From Nevskia sp. (GTDB lineage Bacteria; Pseudomonadota; Gammaproteobacteria; Nevskiales; Nevskiaceae): DNA of 64,000 nt. The notes beneath the pieces are model-generated. The model worked only from the letters and a program-made list of their open reading frames with translations. It was not told where the DNA came from and did not search any database. Of the stretch, positions 57,552 to 64,000 are shown in pieces. Location: NCBI RefSeq assembly GCF_021732705.1, contig NZ_JAKFUM010000005.1, positions 29,584 to 93,583 of the forward strand, written 5' to 3'. Each line of letters opens with the position of its first letter. Within the stretch, counting starts at the first letter, position 1. A program made the position numbers and the translations under genes.

Positions 57552-58316
57552 ATGGAACCCGCAGCCCCGATCAAGCGCCGCCGCAAGGGCATCTATCTGA
57601 TTCCCAACCTGTTCACGACCGGCACGCTGTTCGGCGCGTTCTACGCGATCGTGGCGTCGATGAACGGCAATTTCGACGACGCGGCGCTCGGCATCCTGTT
57701 CGCGATGATCGCCGACGGGCTCGACGGCCGCATCGCGCGGATGACGAACACCTCGACCGATTTCGGCAAGGAATACGACTCGCTGTGCGACATGGCGGCG
57801 TTCGGCATCGCCTCCAGCATCGTCGTCTACGCCTACAGCTTGCGGTTCCTGTCGGACTACCAGTGGCTCGGCGGCAAGCTCGGTGGCGTGCTGGCCATGA
57901 CCTACGCCACCTGCGCGGCGCTGCGGCTGGCGCGCTTCAATGTGCTGGCGGCGATCTCCGGCAGTTCGAAGGACTTCTTCGGCTTGCCGAGCCCGGCGGC
58001 GGCGGCGGTGGTCGTGTTCTTCGTCTGGACCGCGTTCAAGTACGAACTGAGCGGGCTCGACGTGCTGATTCCCGCCAGCATCATCACCCTCGGGGCGGCA
58101 CTGCTGATGGTCAGCTCGATCCGCTACAACAGCTTCAAGAAGCTGAACCTGACCGGGCGCATGCGCTTCCTGCCGTTCGTCGCGGTGATCGGCGTGCTGG
58201 CGCTGGTCTCGATCAATCCGCCGCTGATCCTGCTCCTCGGCTTCTTCATCTATGCGATGTCGGGCCCGGCGGCGACCGTTGTGCGCCGGCTGCGCAACAA
58301 GCCGGCGCCGGTCTGA
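57552..58316 (+). CDS. pssA: CDP-diacylglycerol-serine O-phosphatidyltransferase
   Basis: This 254-residue integral membrane enzyme makes phosphatidylserine, the precursor of phosphatidylethanolamine. The CDP-alcohol phosphatidyltransferase signature is complete (DGLDGRIARMTNTSTDFGKEYDSLCD), with about eight hydrophobic segments. The N-terminal IKRRRKGIYLIPNLFTTGTLF is typical of the Bacillus-type (integral) PssA rather than the peripheral E. coli enzyme. The ilvC-pssA-leuA neighbourhood is common in proteobacteria. Confidence 0.95.
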   Translation: MEPAAPIKRRRKGIYLIPNLFTTGTLFGAFYAIVASMNGNFDDAALGILFAMIADGLDGRIARMTNTSTDFGKEYDSLCDMAAFGIASSIVVYAYSLRFLSDYQWLGGKLGGVLAMTYATCAALRLARFNVLAAISGSSKDFFGLPSPAAAAVVVFFVWTAFKYELSGLDVLIPASIITLGAALLMVSSIRYNSFKKLNLTGRMRFLPFVAVIGVLALVSINPPLILLLGFFIYAMSGPAATVVRRLRNKPAPV

Positions 58317-58348
58317 GGCGTCTCCTCCCCGTTCGGAGAGTCCTTGCG

Positions 58349-59017
58349 ATGAAGCGTCTGAAAGTCGATTTCGTGTCCGATGTCGCCTGCCCGTGGTGCG
58401 CGATCGGGCTGGCCAGCTTCGTCGAAGCCGTCGGCCGTCTGCAGGATCAGCTGGAGGTCGAACTGCATTTCCAGCCGTTCGAGCTGAACCGCAACATGCC
58501 GCCGGAAGGCGAGAACCTGAACGAGCACATCGCCAACAAGTACGGCTCGAACGCGGCGCAGATCGAGGAAAACCGGCGCAACCTGACCGCCATCGCGGCC
58601 GAATCCGGGCTGACCTTCAACCTGAATCGCGACAGCCGGATCTGGAACACCTTCGATGCCCATCGCCTGATGTACTGGGCGGAGAAAGTCGGGAATCCGC
58701 TGCTGCTGAAGCAGGCGCTGTTCAAGGCCAATTTCACCGATGGCCGCTCGATGTCGGATCCCGACGTGCTGACCGAGATCGCGGTCGAAGCGGGCCTGAA
58801 CGGCGAGCGTGCCCGCGAGATCCTGACCACCGAAACCTATCTCGACGACGTCGACGAACGGATGAACCTGTGGCTGGAGCGCGGCATCCGCGGCGTGCCG
58901 GCGATCATCTTCGACGACCGCCACATCGTCGAAGGCGGCCAGTCGGCCGATACCTTCGAGAAGGTGCTGCGGAAGGTGGCCGGCCTCGAGGCCGCGCCGA
59001 CCGGCGCGCGCGCCTGA
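58349..59017 (+). CDS. DsbA-family oxidoreductase, FrnE-like
   Basis: This 222-residue thioredoxin-fold protein has the redox motif Cys14-Pro-Trp-Cys17 at the end of the first strand (VDFVSDVACPWCAIG), a helical insertion, and the cis-Pro loop GVPAIIFDDRHIVEGGQ. No signal peptide is present, so it acts in the cytoplasm, unlike DsbA. The family includes FrnE of Streptomyces and Deinococcus; the physiological substrate is not defined. It sits 32 bases after pssA and before the leuA leader. Confidence 0.92.
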   Translation: MKRLKVDFVSDVACPWCAIGLASFVEAVGRLQDQLEVELHFQPFELNRNMPPEGENLNEHIANKYGSNAAQIEENRRNLTAIAAESGLTFNLNRDSRIWNTFDAHRLMYWAEKVGNPLLLKQALFKANFTDGRSMSDPDVLTEIAVEAGLNGERAREILTTETYLDDVDERMNLWLERGIRGVPAIIFDDRHIVEGGQSADTFEKVLRKVAGLEAAPTGARA

Positions 59018-59075
59018 CCGCCGACATGACGGTGTGGGCGCCGCCGCGGGGGTTTTCGTCGCAGCCGCGTTCCAC

Positions 59076-59081
59076 TATCAT
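59076..59081 (+). promoter_or_regulatory. Possible -10 element of the leuA transcript
   Basis: TATCAT at 59076-59081, with TTTTCG at 59053-59058 (17-base spacing, poor -35 match), would start RNA near 59088, just before the leader peptide. The call rests mainly on position. Confidence 0.35.
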
Positions 59082-59114
59082 CGTGTCACCATGCGGTTCC
59101 CGCCCAGCCAGCCG

Positions 59115-59177
59115 ATGTTCGATGCGCCGACGCCGTTCGGCCGCACGCTGCTGCTCGCGCTTCGACTTCTGCCGTAA
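59115..59177 (+). CDS. leuL: Leucine-rich leader peptide upstream of leuA
   Basis: A 20-residue frame with ATG at 59115 and TAA at 59175 ends in the run LLLALRLLP, with six Leu codons in eight. An in-frame ATG at 59091 would add eight residues. Such a Leu-codon cluster about 150 bases before leuA is the signature of transcriptional attenuation by leucyl-tRNA supply. No strong ribosome binding site is visible. The GGCAGACC right after the stop can pair with GGTCTGCC at 59261-59268. Confidence 0.6.
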   Translation: MFDAPTPFGRTLLLALRLLP

Positions 59178-59268
59178 GGCAGACCATCGATCCTGCCCGC
59201 ACGGGGGCCCCAAACCGTGACAAGACCCGCCTGAACCCCGCCACCGGCCCGAAACGGACCGGTCTGCC
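59178..59268 (+). promoter_or_regulatory. Candidate leu attenuator structure
   Basis: GGCAGACC (59178-59185) is perfectly complementary to GGTCTGCC (59261-59268). An alternative hairpin ACCGG-CCCG-AAA-CGG-CCGGT-like (about 59243-59263) overlaps the second strand, so the two pairings are mutually exclusive. No T-run follows, so if this is an attenuator it may work by Rho or by hiding translation signals. Confidence 0.45.
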
Positions 59269-59321
59269 ACGTCGGCCAAGCGCCGTTCGTGGCCGATGAC
59301 TCGAATCCCTGCGAGAACCTC

Positions 59322-60878
59322 ATGAAAGACCAGCTGATCATTTTCGACACCACCCTGCGCGATGGCGAACAGTCGCCCGGCGCGGCGATGACCCTCGACG
59401 AGAAGGTGCGCATCGCGCTTGCGCTGCAGAAGATGAAGGTCGATGTCATCGAGGCCGGCTTCGCGATCGCCAGCCCGGGTGATTTCGCGGCCGTGCAGGC
59501 CGTCGCGCGCGCAGTGAAGGAATCCACCGTCTGCTCGCTGGCGCGAGCCAATGCCGCGGACATCAGCCGCGCCGGCGAAGCGCTGGCACCAGCGGCGCGC
59601 AAGCGCATCCACACCTTCATCGCGACCAGCGCCATCCACATGGAGAAGAAGCTCCGGATGGCGCCGGAACAGGTGATCGAGAACGCGGTCGCCGCGGTCA
59701 AGTTCGCCCGCACCTTCACCGACGATGTCGAGTTCTCCGCCGAAGACGCCGGGCGGTCGGACATCGACTTCCTGTGCCGCGTGTTCGAAGCGGTGATCAA
59801 GGCCGGCGCCACGACGCTGAACGTGCCGGACACCGTCGGCTACATGATTCCGAGCCTGTGGGGCGAGCGCTTCAAGACCTTGATCGAGCGCGTGCCGAAT
59901 GCCGACCAAGTGATCTGGTCGACGCACTGCCACAACGATCTCGGCATGGCGGTGGCGAATTCGCTTGCGGCGGTGATGAACGGCGCGCGGCAGGTGGAAT
60001 GCACGATCAACGGCCTCGGCGAGCGCGCGGGCAACGCCGCCGTCGAGGAGATCGTCATGGCCATCCGCACCCGGCAGGACGTGTTCAACGTCACGACAAG
60101 GGTCGATGCGACGCAGATCGTCCCGTGCTCGCGCCTGGTGTCGAACATCACCGGCTATCCGGTGCAGCCGAACAAGGCGGTGGTCGGTGCCAACGCGTTC
60201 GCGCACGAATCCGGCATCCATCAGGACGGCGTGCTGAAGCACCGCGAAACCTACGAGATCATGCGCGCGCAGGATGTCGGCTGGTCGTCGAACAAGCTGA
60301 CCCTCGGCAAGCTGTCCGGCCGCAACGCGTTCCGGGCGCGGCTGGAAGAACTGGGCTACGTGTTCAAGTCCGATGGCGAACTGGCGGAAGCCTTCGCCCG
60401 GTTCAAGGATCTGGCCGACAAGAAGCAGGAAATCTTCGACGAGGACCTGCAGGCGCTGGTCACGCAGGCGGAAGCGGCGCGGGTCGAGGATAGAGTCAGC
60501 CTGCAGTGGCTCGAAGTGACGTCGAAGACCGGCACCCGGCCGCTGGCCAAGGTGGCACTGAGCGTCGATGGCGAGATTCGCGAGGTCGAAGCGCTCGGCG
60601 ATGGCCCGGTCGACGCCGTGTTCGCGGCGATCGAACAGCGCGTCGGCACCGGGGCGAAGCTGCTGCTGTACTCGGTCAACAACATCACCACCGGCACCGA
60701 CGCCCAGGGCGAAGTCACCGTGCGCCTGACCAAGGAAGGCCGGGTGGTCAATGGTCTCGGAGCCGATACCGACATCGTGATCGCCTCGGCGAAGGCCTAT
60801 GTCAACGCCGTGAACCGTCTCGAGAATGCAGCCGAGCGCGTCAACCCGCAGAAGGCCGAGTTCGAAGCGACGCCGTAA
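59322..60878 (+). CDS. leuA: 2-isopropylmalate synthase
   Basis: This 518-residue enzyme condenses acetyl-CoA and 2-ketoisovalerate in the first committed step of leucine synthesis. The N-terminal TIM-barrel has [34 protein letters not shown] (metal ligands) and [12 protein letters not shown]. The linker has [12 protein letters not shown], and the C-terminal LeuA allosteric domain for leucine feedback starts at about residue 390. The ATG at 59322 begins [11 protein letters not shown] as in the family. It lies behind the leader peptide and is followed by a strong terminator. Confidence 0.97.
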   Translation: MKDQLIIFDTTLRDGEQSPGAAMTLDEKVRIALALQKMKVDVIEAGFAIASPGDFAAVQAVARAVKESTVCSLARANAADISRAGEALAPAARKRIHTFIATSAIHMEKKLRMAPEQVIENAVAAVKFARTFTDDVEFSAEDAGRSDIDFLCRVFEAVIKAGATTLNVPDTVGYMIPSLWGERFKTLIERVPNADQVIWSTHCHNDLGMAVANSLAAVMNGARQVECTINGLGERAGNAAVEEIVMAIRTRQDVFNVTTRVDATQIVPCSRLVSNITGYPVQPNKAVVGANAFAHESGIHQDGVLKHRETYEIMRAQDVGWSSNKLTLGKLSGRNAFRARLEELGYVFKSDGELAEAFARFKDLADKKQEIFDEDLQALVTQAEAARVEDRVSLQWLEVTSKTGTRPLAKVALSVDGEIREVEALGDGPVDAVFAAIEQRVGTGAKLLLYSVNNITTGTDAQGEVTVRLTKEGRVVNGLGADTDIVIASAKAYVNAVNRLENAAERVNPQKAEFEATP

Positions 60879-60902
60879 GTCGCCTCGTTATCGTCGTTCC
60901 CT

Positions 60903-60934
60903 CGAAGCCCCGGTTCGCCGGGGCTTCGTCGTTT
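60903..60934 (+). terminator. Intrinsic terminator after leuA
   Basis: The perfect 11-base-pair stem CGAAGCCCCGG / CCGGGGCTTCG with a TTCG loop is followed by TCGTTTCC. It lies 25 bases after the leuA stop. Confidence 0.85.
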
Positions 60935-61026
60935 CCGCTTCCGACACGATCGACGCATTGATCCGTGCTCCGTTGCCGGGCGGCGGACCTCGCTACCATC
61001 GGCCATTCCTTCGCCGGTGTCCTGCC

Positions 61027-62022
61027 ATGTCCGCTTCCACGCCATCGTCACGCCTGCGGGTCGCCGCCGCCCAGATCGCGCCCGTCTGGCTCGATCGCGC
61101 AGCGACACTCGCCAAGATCGAACGCGCCGTGCACGAGGCGGCCGATGCCGGCGCGCAGTTGGTCTGCTTCGGCGAAACGATCCTGCCGGGCTATCCGTTC
61201 TGGCTGGAACTGACTGACGGCGCGCGCTTCAACAGCGCGATCCAGAAGGAGATTCACGCGCACTACGTCGATCAGGCGGTGCGGATCGGCGCAGCCGCGG
61301 ACGGTGGCGGCGATCTGGCTTCGCTGTGCGCGCTCGCGGCACGGCGACGCATCGCGATCTATGTCGGCGTGCTGGAGCGCGATGGTGGCCGCATCGGCGG
61401 GCGCAGCGGTCACAGCGTCTACTGCTCGCTGGTCTACATCGGCGCGGACGGCGTCATCGGCTCGATCCACCGCAAGCTGATGCCGACCTACGAGGAACGG
61501 CTGACCTGGGCACAGGGTGATGGCCATGGCCTGCGCACGCATGCGCTCGGCGCGTTCACCGTCGGCGGCCTGAACTGTTGGGAAAACTGGATGCCGCTGG
61601 CGCGCGCGGCGCTCTACGGGCAGGGCGAGGACCTGCACGTCGCGGTCTGGCCCGGCAATGTCCGCAACACGATCGACCTGACCCGGCACATTGCCCGCGA
61701 ATCGCGCTCGTTCGTGATCTCGGTGTCCGGGCTGATGCGGCGCGAAGACATTCCGGCCTCGACGCCGCAGGCCGAGCGGATTCTCGCCGCCTGCCCGCCG
61801 ATGCCGGCCGATGGCGGGACCTGCATCGCCGGACCGGACGGCGAGTGGCTGGCAGCGCCGGTCGCGGGCATCGAAACCATCGTCTACGCCGATCTCGATC
61901 CGGCGCGCGTCCGCGAGGAGCGCCAGAACTTCGATGCCGCCGGCCATTACTCGCGGCCGGACGTCACGCAGTTGATCGTCAATCGTGAGCGTCAGTCGCC
62001 GACACGCTTCATCGGCGACTGA
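61027..62022 (+). CDS. Nitrilase/carbon-nitrogen hydrolase family protein
   Basis: This 331-residue nitrilase-superfamily enzyme has the full catalytic triad: Glu50 in FGETILPGYPFW, Lys150 in HRKLMPTYEERLTW and Cys184 in GLNCWENWMPL. The CWENWMPL form is typical of true nitrilases (branch 1) that turn nitriles into acids and ammonia, rather than of amidases. It also has the VWPGN segment. The substrate is not determinable. The gene starts at ATG 61027, past the leuA terminator, and so is a separate unit. Confidence 0.9.
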   Translation: MSASTPSSRLRVAAAQIAPVWLDRAATLAKIERAVHEAADAGAQLVCFGETILPGYPFWLELTDGARFNSAIQKEIHAHYVDQAVRIGAAADGGGDLASLCALAARRRIAIYVGVLERDGGRIGGRSGHSVYCSLVYIGADGVIGSIHRKLMPTYEERLTWAQGDGHGLRTHALGAFTVGGLNCWENWMPLARAALYGQGEDLHVAVWPGNVRNTIDLTRHIARESRSFVISVSGLMRREDIPASTPQAERILAACPPMPADGGTCIAGPDGEWLAAPVAGIETIVYADLDPARVREERQNFDAAGHYSRPDVTQLIVNRERQSPTRFIGD

Positions 62023-62045
62023 GCGCGGCGCGGTAAAGTACGGCG

Positions 62046-62861
62046 ATGGAAGCCCGCCGCCGTGACCGTCTGCTGAAAGCGCTCGACATCGAGGTCTGGA
62101 CGCGCCGTGACGCACCCGGCACGTCGCCAGCGGCGGACGATGCGCCCGTCATCGACGCGCCGGTCGAACGGGCCTCGTACGGGGCAGCGGAATCCCGCGC
62201 CGCGCGAATGCCGCCGCCGCGAACACCACCGCCACCGGCCAATCCGGCACCGCTGTCGCTGCTGGAACCGACGGCACCTGAAGCCCCGGCTTACGTCGCA
62301 CCGGCGGACTGGCAAGGGCTGGCCGACGCGGTGTCGACCTGCACTCGCTGCAAGCTGTGCAAGACCCGCACGAAGACCGTGTTCGGCGTCGGGCCGACCG
62401 ATGCGCCGCTGCTGGTGATCGGCGAAGGCCCGGGGGCGGAGGAGGACGCGCGCGGCGAGCCGTTTGTCGGCGCGGCCGGCAAGCTGCTGGACGAGATGCT
62501 GAAGAGCGTCGGCCGCAGCCGCAGCAGCAACGTCTACATCGCCAATGTCGTGAAGTGCCGGCCGCCCGGCAATCGCGATCCGGAATCCGATGAAGTGGCC
62601 GCCTGCCGACCGTTTCTCGACCGCCAGATCGAACTGCTGCAGCCGAAGCTGATCCTGGCGCTGGGCCGCATCGCCGCGCAGCGCTTGCTGAGCAGCACGG
62701 CGCCGCTGTCGAAGCTCCGCGGCCCGCAGCATGCGTACGGCCCGGCGCACACGCCGGTGCTGATCAGCTATCACCCGGCCTACCTGCTGCGCACCCCGTC
62801 GGACAAGGCCAAGAGCTGGGCCGATCTGAAGCAGGTGCATCGGTTTCTGGCGAAGGGCTGA
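62046..62861 (+). CDS. Uracil-DNA glycosylase, family 4 (iron-sulfur)
   Basis: This 271-residue DNA repair enzyme removes uracil from DNA. The C-terminal domain (residues 88-271) has the family motifs [24 protein letters not shown] and YHPAYLLR, and probable [4Fe-4S] ligands Cys99, Cys102, Cys171 and Cys187. The first 85 residues are a Pro/Ala-rich, low-complexity extension, common in proteobacterial members and likely disordered. It starts at ATG 62046, 23 bases after the nitrilase stop. Confidence 0.93.
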   Translation: MEARRRDRLLKALDIEVWTRRDAPGTSPAADDAPVIDAPVERASYGAAESRAARMPPPRTPPPPANPAPLSLLEPTAPEAPAYVAPADWQGLADAVSTCTRCKLCKTRTKTVFGVGPTDAPLLVIGEGPGAEEDARGEPFVGAAGKLLDEMLKSVGRSRSSNVYIANVVKCRPPGNRDPESDEVAACRPFLDRQIELLQPKLILALGRIAAQRLLSSTAPLSKLRGPQHAYGPAHTPVLISYHPAYLLRTPSDKAKSWADLKQVHRFLAKG

Positions 62862-62958
62862 GCCATTCTGGCCGGCCCCGGCCTGTCGTCTGCCTGCCGT
62901 GCCCGCTATGCTTTCGCGCCGATGCAGTCGCATCGCGAACCGGAAGCCCGAGCGGTCC

Positions 62959-63426
62959 TTGAACGCACAACTGAAACCCGGCTGGGCCATCGTCCCGATG
63001 GACATCTCGCTGCTGCCGCAGGTGCTCGACATCGAGCGCCGCGCGTACGAGTTTCCGTGGACCGAGACCATCTTCAAGGATTGCCTGAAGGCGGGCTATA
63101 GCGCCTGGGTGCTGATGGGCCACGATGGCGCGCTGGCCGGCTACGGCCTGATGAGCATGGCGGTGGACGAGGCGCACGTGCTGAACATCTGCGTCGATCC
63201 GGTCCAGCAGCGGCAGGGTTTCGGACTCAAGCTGCTGAAGCATCTGATGAAGATTGCCCGGGCCGCGCAGGCGTCGATCGTGCTGCTCGAAGTGCGCAAG
63301 TCGAACAAGGCGGCGCTGAAGCTGTACGAAGGGGTCGGCTTCGCCCGCATCGGCGTGCGCAAGGGCTATTACCCGGCATCGGTCGGCCGAGAAGACGCGC
63401 TGGTGCTGGGTTTCGACATCCTGTGA
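62959..63426 (+). CDS. rimI: GNAT acetyltransferase, RimI-like
   Basis: RimI acetylates the N-terminal Ala of ribosomal protein S18. This protein of about 155 residues has the GNAT core: VLDIERRAYEFPWTETIFKDCL, VLNICVDPVQQRQGFGLKLLKHLM (acetyl-CoA pyrophosphate loop QRQGFG) and VRKSNKAALKLYEGVGFARIGVRKGYYP, all characteristic of RimI. The start is uncertain. A TTG at 62959 gives the usual length, a TATGCT -10-like element lies at 62906, and GTG 62899, ATG 62908 and ATG 62998 are alternatives. The gene often follows family 4 UDG genes, as it does here. Confidence 0.88.
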   Translation: MNAQLKPGWAIVPMDISLLPQVLDIERRAYEFPWTETIFKDCLKAGYSAWVLMGHDGALAGYGLMSMAVDEAHVLNICVDPVQQRQGFGLKLLKHLMKIARAAQASIVLLEVRKSNKAALKLYEGVGFARIGVRKGYYPASVGREDALVLGFDIL

Positions 63427-63445
63427 CCCGGTTTCGCCGGTGGCC

Positions 63446-63889
63446 GTGAAGCCCGCCATCGCGCTGCTGGCCGGCATCGCCATCGGTGCGGTCGTGGTCG
63501 GTGCCGGACTGCGCGGCCGCGAATCGGGGAGCGCTGCGCCCGACGCGAATCCGTCGGCCGCGCCACCATCGAATGTCGGGGCGGCGGCGGGAGCCGATGC
63601 AAGCGTCTGGGCGATCAGCTTTGTCCGCGCGCGGCCAGGCCAGCGTGAACGTCTGCAACGCTACCTGCGGGCGAACTGGCTGGTGCTGGATGCCAAGGCC
63701 CTCGAACAGGGCCGCATCGCCGGCTACCGCATGCTGCGCGCCGACGAATCCACCACCGAAAGCTGGGATTACGCCGTGATCATCGAGTATCCGAACCGGC
63801 AGGCGATGCAGGACTTCGTGCCGGCTTATCTGGACATGCTGCGCGCCCATCCGAAGGTGCGGGTCGACGGGCTGGGGTCATCTGGTTGA
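63446..63889 (+). CDS. Membrane-anchored DUF1330-like protein
   Basis: The product of about 147 residues begins with a hydrophobic anchor (KPAIALLAGIAIGAVVVGAG), a short Ala/Pro-rich linker to about residue 48, and a ferredoxin-like alpha/beta domain (VWAISFVRARPGQRERLQRYL and DYAVIIEYPNRQAMQDFV). This is reminiscent of dimeric alpha-beta barrel proteins such as DUF1330 or ABM monooxygenases; the family call is tentative. GTG 63446 was chosen, and a GTG at 63440 would add two residues. It is the last gene before the AT-rich edge. Confidence 0.6.
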   Translation: MKPAIALLAGIAIGAVVVGAGLRGRESGSAAPDANPSAAPPSNVGAAAGADASVWAISFVRARPGQRERLQRYLRANWLVLDAKALEQGRIAGYRMLRADESTTESWDYAVIIEYPNRQAMQDFVPAYLDMLRAHPKVRVDGLGSSG

Positions 63890-64000
63890 AGAAGGAAAAA
63901 GTGGCGGTTTGGGATTCCTTCAAAATCAATAGCTTACAAGTGTTTTTTGTATAATTGTCTTTATTAACAATGACTTATGGTAGGCCTCAAAATAGACCTT
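63890..64000. other. Abruptly AT-rich edge of the window
   Basis: From about 63890 the base composition switches from GC-rich to clearly AT-rich (for example TTTTTTGTATAATTG at about 63942-63956). A perfect TATAAT is present at 63950-63955 with no good -35. No complete gene fits. The change suggests the border of horizontally acquired DNA or a promoter region of a foreign gene to the right. Confidence 0.6.

Overview
The window is a GC-rich, densely packed chromosomal segment made almost entirely of conserved housekeeping genes, with a few intergenic islands of repeats and RNA signals. It most likely comes from a gammaproteobacterium. The evidence is a complete complex I operon with a fused nuoCD gene and an E. 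coli-like NuoG, UbiH-type ubiquinone hydroxylases, AcnA, a tandem glycine riboswitch upstream of gcvT, and an ilv-pssA-leuA neighbourhood. The split gcvPA/gcvPB glycine decarboxylase and the high GC point away from the Enterobacterales and towards the Xanthomonadales/Nevskiales side, but the family cannot be fixed from the sequence alone.

Region by region: 1-4.2 kb holds two DUF3667 membrane proteins translationally coupled to two FAD-dependent ubiquinone-pathway hydroxylases. 4.2-10.5 kb is the glycine cleavage cluster: promoter, tandem glycine riboswitch, a repeat-bearing leader, gcvT (with an in-frame triple 11-residue repeat), gcvH, gcvPA, tpx, a small lipoprotein gene and gcvPB. 10.7-15.6 kb holds dgkA, a PfkB-family sugar or nucleoside kinase, tRNA-Thr(CGU), a patatin-like lipase, a GST and a gene-poor stretch with probable gene debris. 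15.6-19.6 kb holds acnA and a secreted lipase on the minus strand. 19.9-26.1 kb holds an orphan NtrY-like histidine kinase and a 1410-residue secreted subtilase-fold peptidase whose catalytic His position is Glu. 26.4-30.2 kb holds a polar amino acid ABC transporter pair, a SRAP-domain protein lacking the catalytic Cys2, and cfa.

30.3-45.4 kb is the nuoABCDEFGHIJKLMN operon on the minus strand. It is largely coupled by ATGA/GTGA overlaps and ends at an intrinsic terminator; its only long gap (nuoK-nuoL) holds two copies of a hairpin repeat. 45.5-50 kb holds rlmI, lgt, thyA, an alpha/beta hydrolase gene, folA and an acyl-CoA-binding protein gene. 50.2-60.9 kb is the branched-chain amino acid region: a DUF815 ATPase gene and ilvI on the minus strand, divergent from ilvH-ilvC, then a zinc metalloprotease gene, pssA, a FrnE-like gene, a leucine-rich leader peptide and leuA. 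The last 3 kb carries a nitrilase, a family 4 uracil-DNA glycosylase, a RimI-like acetyltransferase and a DUF1330-like protein. It then turns abruptly AT-rich at the right edge, which suggests the border of acquired DNA.

No CRISPR array, insertion sequence, prophage gene or rRNA was found. The best candidates for something new are regulatory or structural: the unusual glycine riboswitch leader, the GcvT internal repeat, the shared GCGAGC-N3-GCTCGC hairpin repeat, the leu leader, the Glu-for-His peptidase and the Cys2-less SRAP protein.
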